A stretch of 5,928 bases of DNA from Bacteroidota bacterium (lineage in GTDB: Bacteria; Bacteroidota; Bacteroidia; Bacteroidales; Prolixibacteraceae). This document shows, one piece after another, positions 1 through 5,928 of the stretch. A model generated the notes under the pieces. It was not told where the DNA came from. It did not search any database and was given only the letters and a program-made list of their open reading frames with translations. The stretch lies in the NCBI GenBank assembly GCA_030632865.1, contig DAOVTY010000206.1:1-5928 (forward strand), read 5' to 3'. The number at the start of each line of letters is the position of its first letter. The stretch's first letter is position 1. The translations under genes and the position numbers were made by a program.

Positions 1-353
1 ATTTGTTTTGAAATTGAATCTAATTTCTTTTCGCTTGGATTTTCTTTTCCCAACTCTCTTACCATTTCGGCTCTAAGTGTCTCTAACTGATGTGTAACCT
101 GCCAAGCCAATTTATTATAATCACGATTCAATTCTCTAAAAATATCCATTTGATCCTGACCCAAACTTAACTGCTCTCTAAAAAAACGTGTTCGCCTTTC
201 TGATGGCACTTCAATGGCTGCTTCCTCCAATAGTTCCATAAACTTTTTGTCTTGCTGTTTATGATAAATAAAAGAGATACCCATTGATAAATTAGTAGCT
301 ATTAAAATAACTATTATCCAGATTAATATTCGATATGCATTTTTAATTGCCAT
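1..353 (-). CDS. Membrane-anchored periplasmic heavy-metal sensor, CnrX/Spy-like (3' end outside window)
   Basis: The reverse complement from the ATG at 353 stays open for 117 codons and runs off the window's left edge, so the C-terminus is missing. Residues 9-29 (LIWIIVILIATNLSMGISFI region) form one transmembrane helix that acts as an uncleaved anchor. After it comes a charged, entirely helical stretch with a PSERRTRFFREQLSLGQDQ segment at 50-68. The L64-x3-Q68 pattern resembles the LTxxQ motif of the Spy/CpxP/CnrX (heavy-metal-resist) fold, a four-helix hairpin that senses or binds metals in the periplasm. Only two histidines (H31, H88) fall in the visible part, so the CnrX-type metal site cannot be confirmed. 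The start lies 2 nt after the anti-sigma stop, implying co-translation, and the upstream GGAATAA overlaps the end of that gene. The position beside a sigma/anti-sigma pair and a metal pump supports a role as signal input. A Spy-like chaperone is the main alternative. Confidence 0.75.
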   Translation of the reverse strand, partial: MAIKNAYRILIWIIVILIATNLSMGISFIYHKQQDKKFMELLEEAAIEVPSERRTRFFREQLSLGQDQMDIFRELNRDYNKLAWQVTHQLETLRAEMVRELGKENPSEKKLDSISKQ

Positions 354-355
354 GT

Positions 356-793
356 TTATTCCATTAAAAATGATTCGATTGACTCCGATTCCATTTCATT
401 TAGATAGGGAACTGCATCCTGATCTAATAAACTTGTGCTATACACTTTTGTTGGTGTTGGCTCTCCAATTTTAATTCCGGAATAAACTCCAATAATCAAT
501 AATATTGAAAACATTACAGGTTGCAATACTCTTGCAAAAATCGGTCTTTGTAAGATTTGCATTTCTGCCGATACCTGATTTTCTAATTTTGCTTTTACCC
601 TAGTATAAAAAAATGGATTTACAGCTGGAAATTTTTCCAACTCTACAATACCCAATGTTTTTTTCATATCTTCTGTAAAAGCAGCGCAAGTATTGCACTC
701 CGATAAATGAACCTGTACCTGCTTCATCTCTTTTGCAGATAATTCTCCATCGAGAAAGAAAATCAGTTTTTTATGTAAATCTTTACATTTCAT
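356..793 (-). CDS. Transmembrane zinc-binding anti-sigma factor (ZAS / zf-HC2 family)
   Basis: This 145-residue protein should hold the neighbouring ECF sigma factor inactive at the inner membrane. The cytoplasmic N-terminus carries C3-x25-H29-x3-C33-x2-C36 (HLSECNTC), the four-ligand zinc site of ZAS domains. It is followed by an amphipathic stretch (about 40-80) and one hydrophobic helix at about 89-107 (VLQPVMFSILLIIGVYSGI). A short acidic tail (108-145, ending ESESIESFLME) would lie in the periplasm, where it could contact the sensor encoded next. The gene follows the sigma gene by 47 nt and ends 2 nt before the sensor gene, the usual sigma then anti-sigma order. The ATG at 793 is chosen because C3, the first zinc ligand, lies directly after it and no in-frame upstream start is needed. 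The zinc-site spacing matches that of the redox-responsive RsrA, as far as I recall that protein. Regulation by metal through the sensor is inferred from the context. Confidence 0.85.
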   Translation of the reverse strand: MKCKDLHKKLIFFLDGELSAKEMKQVQVHLSECNTCAAFTEDMKKTLGIVELEKFPAVNPFFYTRVKAKLENQVSAEMQILQRPIFARVLQPVMFSILLIIGVYSGIKIGEPTPTKVYSTSLLDQDAVPYLNEMESESIESFLME

Positions 794-840
794 GTTTTTG
801 TAATTATAATTTAGACACAGTCTTTATTAAATACTTGCGG

Positions 841-1422
841 TTAAATACACTTTTTTTTATAGCACTGATATAGTTTTTTTTGAAGGTTCTTTTTTGCCCG
901 ATGCAAAAGCGATTCTATAGAGGATATTGACAAGTCCATAACTTCCGAAATTTCCTGATACGACAATTCTTCGTATTTACTTAAAGTAAAAGCTACTTTC
1001 TGGTTTTGTGCTAAACTGTCTATTGCTTCGTGCAATAAAATAGTTCGCTGTTTGTTTTCGAGTTGAAATTCAGGGTGATCAGTGTTTGAAGTTGCAATAT
1101 TTTGCAGCTCCTTGTTTTTTGTATGAACAGAATCTTCGAAAGAATGAAACCATCTACTTTTTTTATTGTCGCGGATAAAATTGAGCGAGCGGTTTACGGC
1201 AATTCTATACAACCATGTTGAAATTTTGGCATCTGCCCTAAATTTATGAATTGAACGAAAAACTTCAATAAAAACTTCTTGCGCAATATCTTCAGCATCG
1301 TGAGTACTATGAACCATACTAAAGCAAGTATTAACAACCATTTTCTGGTAATTATCTACAAGTTGCTTAAAGGCCTTTTCGTCCCCTTTTTGAAGCTTTA
1401 GTATGATATCTGTTTCACTCAT
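841..1422 (-). CDS. ECF-family RNA polymerase sigma-70 factor
   Basis: This is a 193-residue alternative sigma factor with the normal two-domain ECF layout. Sigma region 2 spans about 20-88 and includes the core-binding and -10 recognition segment DAEDIAQEVFIEVFRSIHKFR (42-62) and STWLYRIAVNRSLNFIRD (68-85). A variable linker follows (about 89-122). Region 4, at about 128-184, contains a helix-turn-helix in LSYQEISEVMDLSISSIESLLHRAKKNL (153-180) that reads the -35 element. The C-terminus ends CYKKKCI, with C187 and C192 in a short basic tail. The gene lies between the DUF4405-like gene (41 nt upstream) and its probable anti-sigma factor (47 nt downstream). By analogy with CnrH of Cupriavidus it probably activates the efflux genes in this locus and perhaps its own transcription, but no target promoter can be proved from this window. 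The ATG at 1422 is preceded by GGAATAA. Family assignment is very secure; target genes are inferred. Confidence 0.93.
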   Translation of the reverse strand: MSETDIILKLQKGDEKAFKQLVDNYQKMVVNTCFSMVHSTHDAEDIAQEVFIEVFRSIHKFRADAKISTWLYRIAVNRSLNFIRDNKKSRWFHSFEDSVHTKNKELQNIATSNTDHPEFQLENKQRTILLHEAIDSLAQNQKVAFTLSKYEELSYQEISEVMDLSISSIESLLHRAKKNLQKKLYQCYKKKCI

Positions 1423-1463
1423 TTATTCCAATGCAACTATATTTTCAAATAGAATTCACCCTT

Positions 1464-2348
1464 CTATTTCTCAAATAATTCATAAAGATCTCTTGGGTTA
1501 ATATCGTTACTATCTCCAATATCTCGCAGTGTTTGTCCTTCTTTTACATCAATTCCGTTTTCCCCTAAAATACTCAACACTTCATCCTGAGTTTTTCCAA
1601 CTTCATCTGCAAAGTCTACTATGGTTTTCCTTCCCATTCCTCCACCGGAACTACCTCCAGATACTGATCCACCCGAACCTCCTTGTCTTCCAACACCTGA
1701 TCCACCCTGCGAAGATCGTTTGCGAGTAAAAATTTCATAAATTTCAATAGGTGTTGTATTATTTAATTTAGCAATATCTTGCAATGTTTGCTCATCTGTA
1801 TTACTAAACTCTATATCGTGTAATTCTAGTTTACGGGTAATTTCATCTACCAAAACTAAATCAAGTTGCTCAGCAAGTTCAGCGAGAGTAAGTAGTTCAG
1901 CATGTGGAATTGGAGGTTCATCCTCAACCTGTTCCCACGATTGGGTTAAGTATTCGCCAAAATCAGAAACATATATAAATGGAGGAATTGAATAAATTAC
2001 TCCAAAGAAAAAAGCAAGAGTTAAAACTGTAGAGATATAAAATTCGCGTTTTTTATTAAGCCCCTTTCGTTTTTTCGATTTCATATATGATAAAAACGAT
2101 TGCCAGTTTATTGTAAACAAATGGAAAATTGATAGAACTACGAAAGCAAGAGAAAATATAATATGAAGTGCACCCCAACCATCTTTTGTGAATCCAAGTA
2201 TCTTCCAATCAACCCAATGTGCATAACGCCCCGGAGGAGATGCATACAGCATTAATCCAGATAAAAAAATTATTACAAACGCGTAAGTTAATCCAAAACT
2301 AATAAATGCTTTCCAGCTAAATTTCTTTTTCATAGTGTAATTTTTCAT
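1464..2348 (-). CDS. DUF4405-like three-helix membrane protein with two tandem C-terminal domains
   Basis: The predicted protein is 294 residues if the ATG at 2348 is used. The frame extends to a TTG at 2354, and another ATG lies at 2333, but neither has a better ribosome site. Three hydrophobic helices are visible at about 14-35, 58-80 and 105-125. Histidines H62 and H76 lie in helix 2 and H44 in the loop before it, a layout reminiscent of the cytochrome-b-like DUF4405 family, in which histidines may bind haem; this is not shown here. After the third helix comes an acidic, proline-containing junction (EDEPPIPHAELL). Two copies of a helical domain follow (154-210 and 242-294), joined by a Gly/Ser-rich linker (211-241). 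The topology suggests that the tail lies on one face of the inner membrane. Function is unknown. Its place between a metal pump and its probable regulators suggests a role in metal or redox handling, but that is inference from position only. Confidence 0.8.
   Translation of the reverse strand: MKNYTMKKKFSWKAFISFGLTYAFVIIFLSGLMLYASPPGRYAHWVDWKILGFTKDGWGALHIIFSLAFVVLSIFHLFTINWQSFLSYMKSKKRKGLNKKREFYISTVLTLAFFFGVIYSIPPFIYVSDFGEYLTQSWEQVEDEPPIPHAELLTLAELAEQLDLVLVDEITRKLELHDIEFSNTDEQTLQDIAKLNNTTPIEIYEIFTRKRSSQGGSGVGRQGGSGGSVSGGSSGGGMGRKTIVDFADEVGKTQDEVLSILGENGIDVKEGQTLRDIGDSNDINPRDLYELFEK
1467..1889 (-). repeat. Protein-level duplication: two about 55-residue domains with Gly/Ser linker in the DUF4405-like gene
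   Basis: Copy 1 is encoded at 1889-1719 and copy 2 at 1625-1467. Both show the pattern (L/I)xx(F/L)A(D/E)(E/Q)(V/L) at the start and a strongly matching core QTLxDIxxxNxxxPxx(I/L)YE(I/L)F at the end: EQTLQDIAKLNNTTPIEIYE in copy 1 and GQTLRDIGDSNDINPRDLYE in copy 2. Copy 1 is a few residues longer in the middle. The region between them (1718-1626) encodes a flexible linker of mostly Gly and Ser. The duplication is visible in the amino acids but the DNA has diverged, so it is old. The domain looks like a small helical bundle; I do not recognise a function for it. Confidence 0.75.
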
Positions 2349-2388
2349 ATTCAATATAAAACTAATCTATTTTTATTTTTGAATATGA

Positions 2389-2420
2389 CACAATTAACTG
2401 AAGAAACTTGCTCTAACAAA
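2389..2420 (-). promoter_or_regulatory. Possible Bacteroidota-type promoter for the DUF4405/sigma/anti-sigma/sensor genes
   Basis: On the minus strand, TTTG at 2420-2417 is followed after 20 nt by TAATTGTG at 2396-2389. This fits the Bacteroidota housekeeping pattern TTTG, about 19-21 nt, TAnnTTTG, with one mismatch in the second box. Transcription would begin near 2382, leaving a leader of roughly 35 nt before the ATG at 2348. The site sits in the 77-nt gap directly after the pump stop codon. In AT-rich DNA such matches arise by chance, so it is only a candidate. Confidence 0.33.
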
Positions 2421-2425
2421 AAAAA

Positions 2426-5400
2426 TTATACTTTTTTCTTGTCTATCCAGTAATATATTATTGGCAATACCAATAGAGTTAAAAATGTTGAAGTTATTAA
2501 TCCTCCAATTACAACAGTTGCCAAAGGTCGCTGTACTTCTGATCCTGGACCGGTATTAAAGGCCATAGGAATAAAACCAAGACTTGCTACCAATGCCGTC
2601 ATTAATACTGGGCGCAATCTATCAACCGAACCTTCAATGATACTTTTTTTCAAATCTGCCGATTTATTCTCTTTTCTCAATAAATTTATGTTATCTATTA
2701 GTACAATTCCATTTAAAACGGCGACACCAAACAAAGCTACAAAACCAATACTTGCTGATATAGAAAGATACATGCCACGCATCCAGAGAAGAAAAACACC
2801 CCCAGACAAAGCAAATGGCAGATTAAGTAAAATTAATAAGGCATACCTCATTTTACCAAAATTGAGATATAATAATCCGATTATTATAAATATTGAAAGT
2901 GGTACTACTAACATTAAATGGCGCATGGCACGCTGTTGATTTTCAAATGTTCCGCCGTAACTAATAAAATAACCGGAAGGAATATCTGCCTTTAAATTTA
3001 TTTCTTTTTGTAATTCAGCAACGTAAGTTCCCAAATCAATATCCTTTATGTTTATACCAACTATTAGTCTTCGCCAACCATTTTCGCGCTGTATTTCGCG
3101 CGGACCTTCTTGCAGTTCTATATCAGCAACTCGTTTTAAAGGAATAAAACTACCGTTGGGAAGTTGAACAGGCACTTCCTGAATTTTCTGTAGTTTATTT
3201 CTAATATCCTCAGGGTATCTAACAAAAATATCGAATCGTCGCTGTCCTTCGTAAACCTGGCCAGCTTGTTGCCCTCCAATTCCTGCTTCAATAACTTTCT
3301 GAACATCATCAACATTAAGTCCAAACAAAGCAACTTCTTCTCTATCAATTTGTATTGTGAGATAAGGTTGTCCGTCTGTTTGTTCAACATAATAATTATC
3401 GGTGCCAGATAAATTTGGAAGTAGTTCCGAAATACGATCACCAATATTACTTAGTATATCAAGATCTTCTCCGTAAATTTTCACTGCAAGGTCAGATTTT
3501 ACACCACTAGTAAGCTCATCAACTCGCATTGCAATTGGTTGCGTAAAGTTGTATGCCAAACCAGGTTCGGTTTGAAGAAAAGGCTCTATTTCTGCAATAA
3601 TATCTTCTTTTGTAATTCCGTCTCGCCACTCATTTTCCGGCTTTAATACCACCCAAACATCAGTTTGATGCACTCCCATCCAATCGTTTGCTAAATCGGA
3701 ACGCCCGGTTTTAGGAACTACCGTTTTAATTTCGGGAATGCTTGCGAGCAATTTACCTCCAAGCCAATCGGCATTCGCCATAGACTCTTCTAACGTAACT
3801 GAAGGCATTCTAACTTGCTCAACTAAAATAGATCCTTCGTCCAGTTCAGGAAGAAACTCGGTTCCCAATTGTTTCATAACAAACAACGATGCAATAAAAA
3901 TAAGAATAGCAGGCGTAATTACGAACCAACGCTTTTCCATATTTCGTTCAAGCCCCCTTTGATACAGTGGACGCATCCAGTTTATTAGACGATTTTTTCT
4001 AACTTTTATTCCCTTACGAAAAACGATTGCAGACATTGCCGGCACAAAAACCAAAGCTAAAATTAAAGAGCCTAAAACTGCGGCGGCCACAGTAATTGCC
4101 ATCGGACGAAACAGAATACCCTCCATTCCTGTAAATGTCATTATTGGAACGTAAACCATTAGAATAATTAGCACACCAAAAAATATTGGGCGAACAACTT
4201 GCTGTGCTGCTTTTATAATAATAGTTTCTTTAGATTCTCCTTTATCTTTTTGCAGTCGATTAACAATATTTTCTACCATCACAACCGATCCGTCAACCAC
4301 CATTCCAAAATCGATTGCTCCAAGGCTCATTAGGTTTGCAGCCAATCCAAATTCGCGCATGCCCATAAAAGCAAAAAGCATAGAGAGCGGAATAACCATG
4401 GCAACAATTAATGCTCCTGAAATTTCTCCCAAAAGCAATAATAAAACAACGATAACTAAAAATCCACCCTCGAGCAAGTTTATCGAAATTGTACTGGTTG
4501 TTCTATTTATTAAATCTGATTGATCGTAAAATTTTTCGATAGTAACACCTTCGGGCAAACTAACATTAATATCTTCTATTTTTTCTTCGATTGCTGAAAT
4601 TACTTTGCGCCCATTTCCTCCGCGCAACATCATTACTATTCCGGTAATTACTTCGCCATTACCATCCTTGGTAACACCTCCTTGTCTGATTTGTTTCCCG
4701 GGAACAACGTTAGCAATATCTCTAATAAATACGGGTTTGTTATTTATATTTTTGACAATAATATTTCTAATATCATCCATCTTATTTATCTGTCCAAACC
4801 CACGAATAATAAACTGTTCACCATTATGTTTCAGAAAATTTCCGCCAGAAACACTATTGTTGCTAGAGATGGCATCCATTACTTCAGGAATACCAATCCC
4901 GAAGGTGCGTAACAAGCCTGGCTGAACAATAACATCATACTGTTTTACAAAACCTCCAAACGAATTAATTTCGGTTACGCCTCTAACAATTTTCAGTTGG
5001 GGTGCAATTAACCAATCTTGTATCTCTCGTAATTCGGTTAACGAATAATTTTCGCCTTTAACTACATATTGGTAAATTTCGCCTAAAGCTGTAGATATAG
5101 GGCCTAAACTAGGGCTAGAAACATCTGGCGGCAATTCATCTACAATAGATTGTAACCGTTGACTAACTATCTGGCGAGCAAAATAAATATCAGTTCCTTC
5201 ATCGAATTCAACTGTAACTGCCGACAATCCAAATTGCGAAATCGAACGCACCTCAGCCACGTCTGGAAGTCCATTCATAGCTGTTTCAATTGGATAACTT
5301 ACCAATTTTTCAACATCAAATGGCGAATATCTGCCTGCTTTTGTAATTACTAAAACCTGTATCGGCGTAACATCCGGAAGAGAATTAATAGGTAACTGTA

Positions 5401-5494
5401 TAAGCGAAAAATATCCACCAACAGCCATCAACACAACTAAAGAGAGTGCTACAAATTTTTGCCTAACACTAAATGAAATTATACTTTGAAGCAT
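2426..5494 (-). CDS. czcA-like: CzcA-type heavy-metal efflux RND pump (inner-membrane transporter)
   Basis: This is a 1022-residue proton-driven RND transporter, close to the usual length of the heavy-metal (HME) subfamily. It has TM1 at about 12-32, a periplasmic loop to about 335, TM2-TM6 (about 336-492), TM7 (about 523-541), a second periplasmic loop (about 542-858) and TM8-TM12 (about 859-1016). TM4 carries D395-F-G-x3-D401-G-x5-E408-N, the signature that in CzcA contains the residues needed for transport of divalent metals. The N-terminal LPINSLPDVT (34-43) and SQFGLSAVTVEF (86-97) are also typical. The periplasmic sites that are methionines in the Cu/Ag pump CusA appear as Q610 and E660 in my alignment by eye, with M563 kept, which favours divalent cations (Zn, Co, Ni, Cd) over Cu or Ag. 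It should form a trimer with the adaptor encoded 22 nt upstream and an outer-membrane channel not in view. The ATG at 5494 is the natural start. The exact metal is not determinable. Confidence 0.95.
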   Translation of the reverse strand: MLQSIISFSVRQKFVALSLVVLMAVGGYFSLIQLPINSLPDVTPIQVLVITKAGRYSPFDVEKLVSYPIETAMNGLPDVAEVRSISQFGLSAVTVEFDEGTDIYFARQIVSQRLQSIVDELPPDVSSPSLGPISTALGEIYQYVVKGENYSLTELREIQDWLIAPQLKIVRGVTEINSFGGFVKQYDVIVQPGLLRTFGIGIPEVMDAISSNNSVSGGNFLKHNGEQFIIRGFGQINKMDDIRNIIVKNINNKPVFIRDIANVVPGKQIRQGGVTKDGNGEVITGIVMMLRGGNGRKVISAIEEKIEDINVSLPEGVTIEKFYDQSDLINRTTSTISINLLEGGFLVIVVLLLLLGEISGALIVAMVIPLSMLFAFMGMREFGLAANLMSLGAIDFGMVVDGSVVMVENIVNRLQKDKGESKETIIIKAAQQVVRPIFFGVLIILMVYVPIMTFTGMEGILFRPMAITVAAAVLGSLILALVFVPAMSAIVFRKGIKVRKNRLINWMRPLYQRGLERNMEKRWFVITPAILIFIASLFVMKQLGTEFLPELDEGSILVEQVRMPSVTLEESMANADWLGGKLLASIPEIKTVVPKTGRSDLANDWMGVHQTDVWVVLKPENEWRDGITKEDIIAEIEPFLQTEPGLAYNFTQPIAMRVDELTSGVKSDLAVKIYGEDLDILSNIGDRISELLPNLSGTDNYYVEQTDGQPYLTIQIDREEVALFGLNVDDVQKVIEAGIGGQQAGQVYEGQRRFDIFVRYPEDIRNKLQKIQEVPVQLPNGSFIPLKRVADIELQEGPREIQRENGWRRLIVGINIKDIDLGTYVAELQKEINLKADIPSGYFISYGGTFENQQRAMRHLMLVVPLSIFIIIGLLYLNFGKMRYALLILLNLPFALSGGVFLLWMRGMYLSISASIGFVALFGVAVLNGIVLIDNINLLRKENKSADLKKSIIEGSVDRLRPVLMTALVASLGFIPMAFNTGPGSEVQRPLATVVIGGLITSTFLTLLVLPIIYYWIDKKKV

Positions 5495-5516
5495 TATATA
5501 TTCTTTTTCCGGTTAA

Positions 5517-5928
5517 TTATTCTTCTAATCCAGTATCAAATCGAGAGAGTGCTTTTAAGCTAAAAACGTTAGTAATTGCTACCTCTTCATTTGCCACTAA
5601 TCCACTTTTTATAAACACAAATTTTTCGTTAATTGCATCTACCTGTATTGAACGTTTCTCGTATGTATTTTCAGATATTTTCACGAAAACAGTTGCCTGA
5701 TCGCCATCATAAGTAAGTGATTCAATCGGACATGCAATTATCTCTTTTTTAGTAGAAGTAATAACTGCAAGTTTAAGATTTTCTCCTGGCCTTGGCCAAC
5801 CATTTTTACTCTGAATAATAATATTTACAATTACTGAACGTGTATTTTCATCGAGCCCCGGATTTTTAGATGTAATAACTGCTTTTATAGGATCTCCTTG
5901 TTGTTTGCGTTTAGAGATAAATACCGAA
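5517..5928 (-). CDS. RND efflux periplasmic adaptor (membrane fusion protein, CzcB/CusB-like), C-terminal part only
   Basis: The frame is open from the right edge to the TAA at 5519-5517, giving the last 137 codons; the start, any signal peptide and the hairpin domain lie beyond the window. The visible part matches the beta-barrel and membrane-proximal domains of adaptor proteins. It includes NPGLDENTRSVIVNI, the tR-containing barrel strand, then WPRPGENLKLAV, the usual xPGMxxxV turn with E instead of M, then IACPIESLTYDGDQATVFVK, which corresponds to the vPxxAvxxxGxxxxVfv strand, and SGLVANEEVAI (the GLxxGexVv turn). These adaptors link the inner-membrane pump to an outer-membrane TolC-like channel and in CusB also hand metal to the pump. 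The 22-nt gap to the pump gene indicates one operon. No His- or Met-rich metal site is seen in this part, so nothing can be said about the metal from it. Confidence 0.85.
   Translation of the reverse strand, partial: SVFISKRKQQGDPIKAVITSKNPGLDENTRSVIVNIIIQSKNGWPRPGENLKLAVITSTKKEIIACPIESLTYDGDQATVFVKISENTYEKRSIQVDAINEKFVFIKSGLVANEEVAITNVFSLKALSRFDTGLEE

Noticed and set aside
813..823. Short inverted repeat AGAC-TGT-GTCT between the sigma and anti-sigma genes, considered as a terminator or attenuator.
   Set aside because: The stem is only 4 bp, does not extend outward and has no following U-run, so it is probably chance.
1434..1441. TATAGTTG on the minus strand before the sigma gene, considered as a -7 promoter box.
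   Set aside because: There is no TTG/TTTG box at the right distance upstream, and the start would leave a leader of only a few bases before the ATG at 1422.
1529..1729. Plus-strand open frame opposite the Gly/Ser linker and second tail repeat.
   Set aside because: It arises from the complement of Gly/Ser-rich codons and has no ribosome site or recognisable product.
2349..2354. TTG at 2354 as the start of the DUF4405-like gene.
   Set aside because: It adds only two residues, is a rarer start codon, and an ATG lies two codons downstream at 2348.
3136..3444. A 102-codon minus-strand open frame inside the pump gene.
   Set aside because: It lies wholly within the securely identified pump gene in another frame and its product has no recognisable domain or gene-like composition.
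4605..4925. Plus-strand open frames of 76-106 codons opposite the pump gene, considered as antisense genes.
   Set aside because: They are opposite a conserved coding region; the low stop frequency follows from its codon use, and the products lack protein-family features.

Overview
The window is AT-rich, densely packed and carried entirely on the minus strand. It most resembles a member of the Bacteroidota (Bacteroidetes). The grounds are low GC, A-rich start regions with little Shine-Dalgarno signal, a possible TTTG/TAnnTTTG-type promoter, and the protein families present. The exact lineage cannot be read from the sequence.

Reading along the minus strand (high to low coordinates), six genes follow each other: the C-terminal end of a periplasmic adaptor of a metal efflux pump (5928-5517, partial); a full-length heavy-metal RND pump of the CzcA type (5494-2426); a three-helix DUF4405-like membrane protein with a duplicated C-terminal domain (2348-1464); an ECF sigma-70 factor (1422-841); a zinc-binding (ZAS/zf-HC2) transmembrane anti-sigma factor (793-356); and the N-terminal 117 residues of a membrane-anchored CnrX/Spy-like periplasmic heavy-metal sensor (353-1, partial). 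Gaps are 22, 77, 41, 47 and 2 nt, so much or all of this could be one transcript. A possible promoter right after the pump gene could give the last four genes their own transcription.

The genes suggest a self-contained metal-resistance and sensing locus. The adaptor and RND pump, with an outer-membrane TolC-like channel presumably beyond the right edge, would export divalent cations such as Zn, Co, Ni or Cd. The sigma factor, anti-sigma factor and periplasmic sensor form a three-part switch resembling CnrH/CnrY/CnrX of Cupriavidus, where metal outside the inner membrane releases the sigma factor to transcribe the pump. The DUF4405-like protein between pump and regulator is the least understood member and the best candidate for something undescribed. 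There is no sign of mobile elements, RNA genes or CRISPR arrays, and no non-coding stretch longer than 76 nt.
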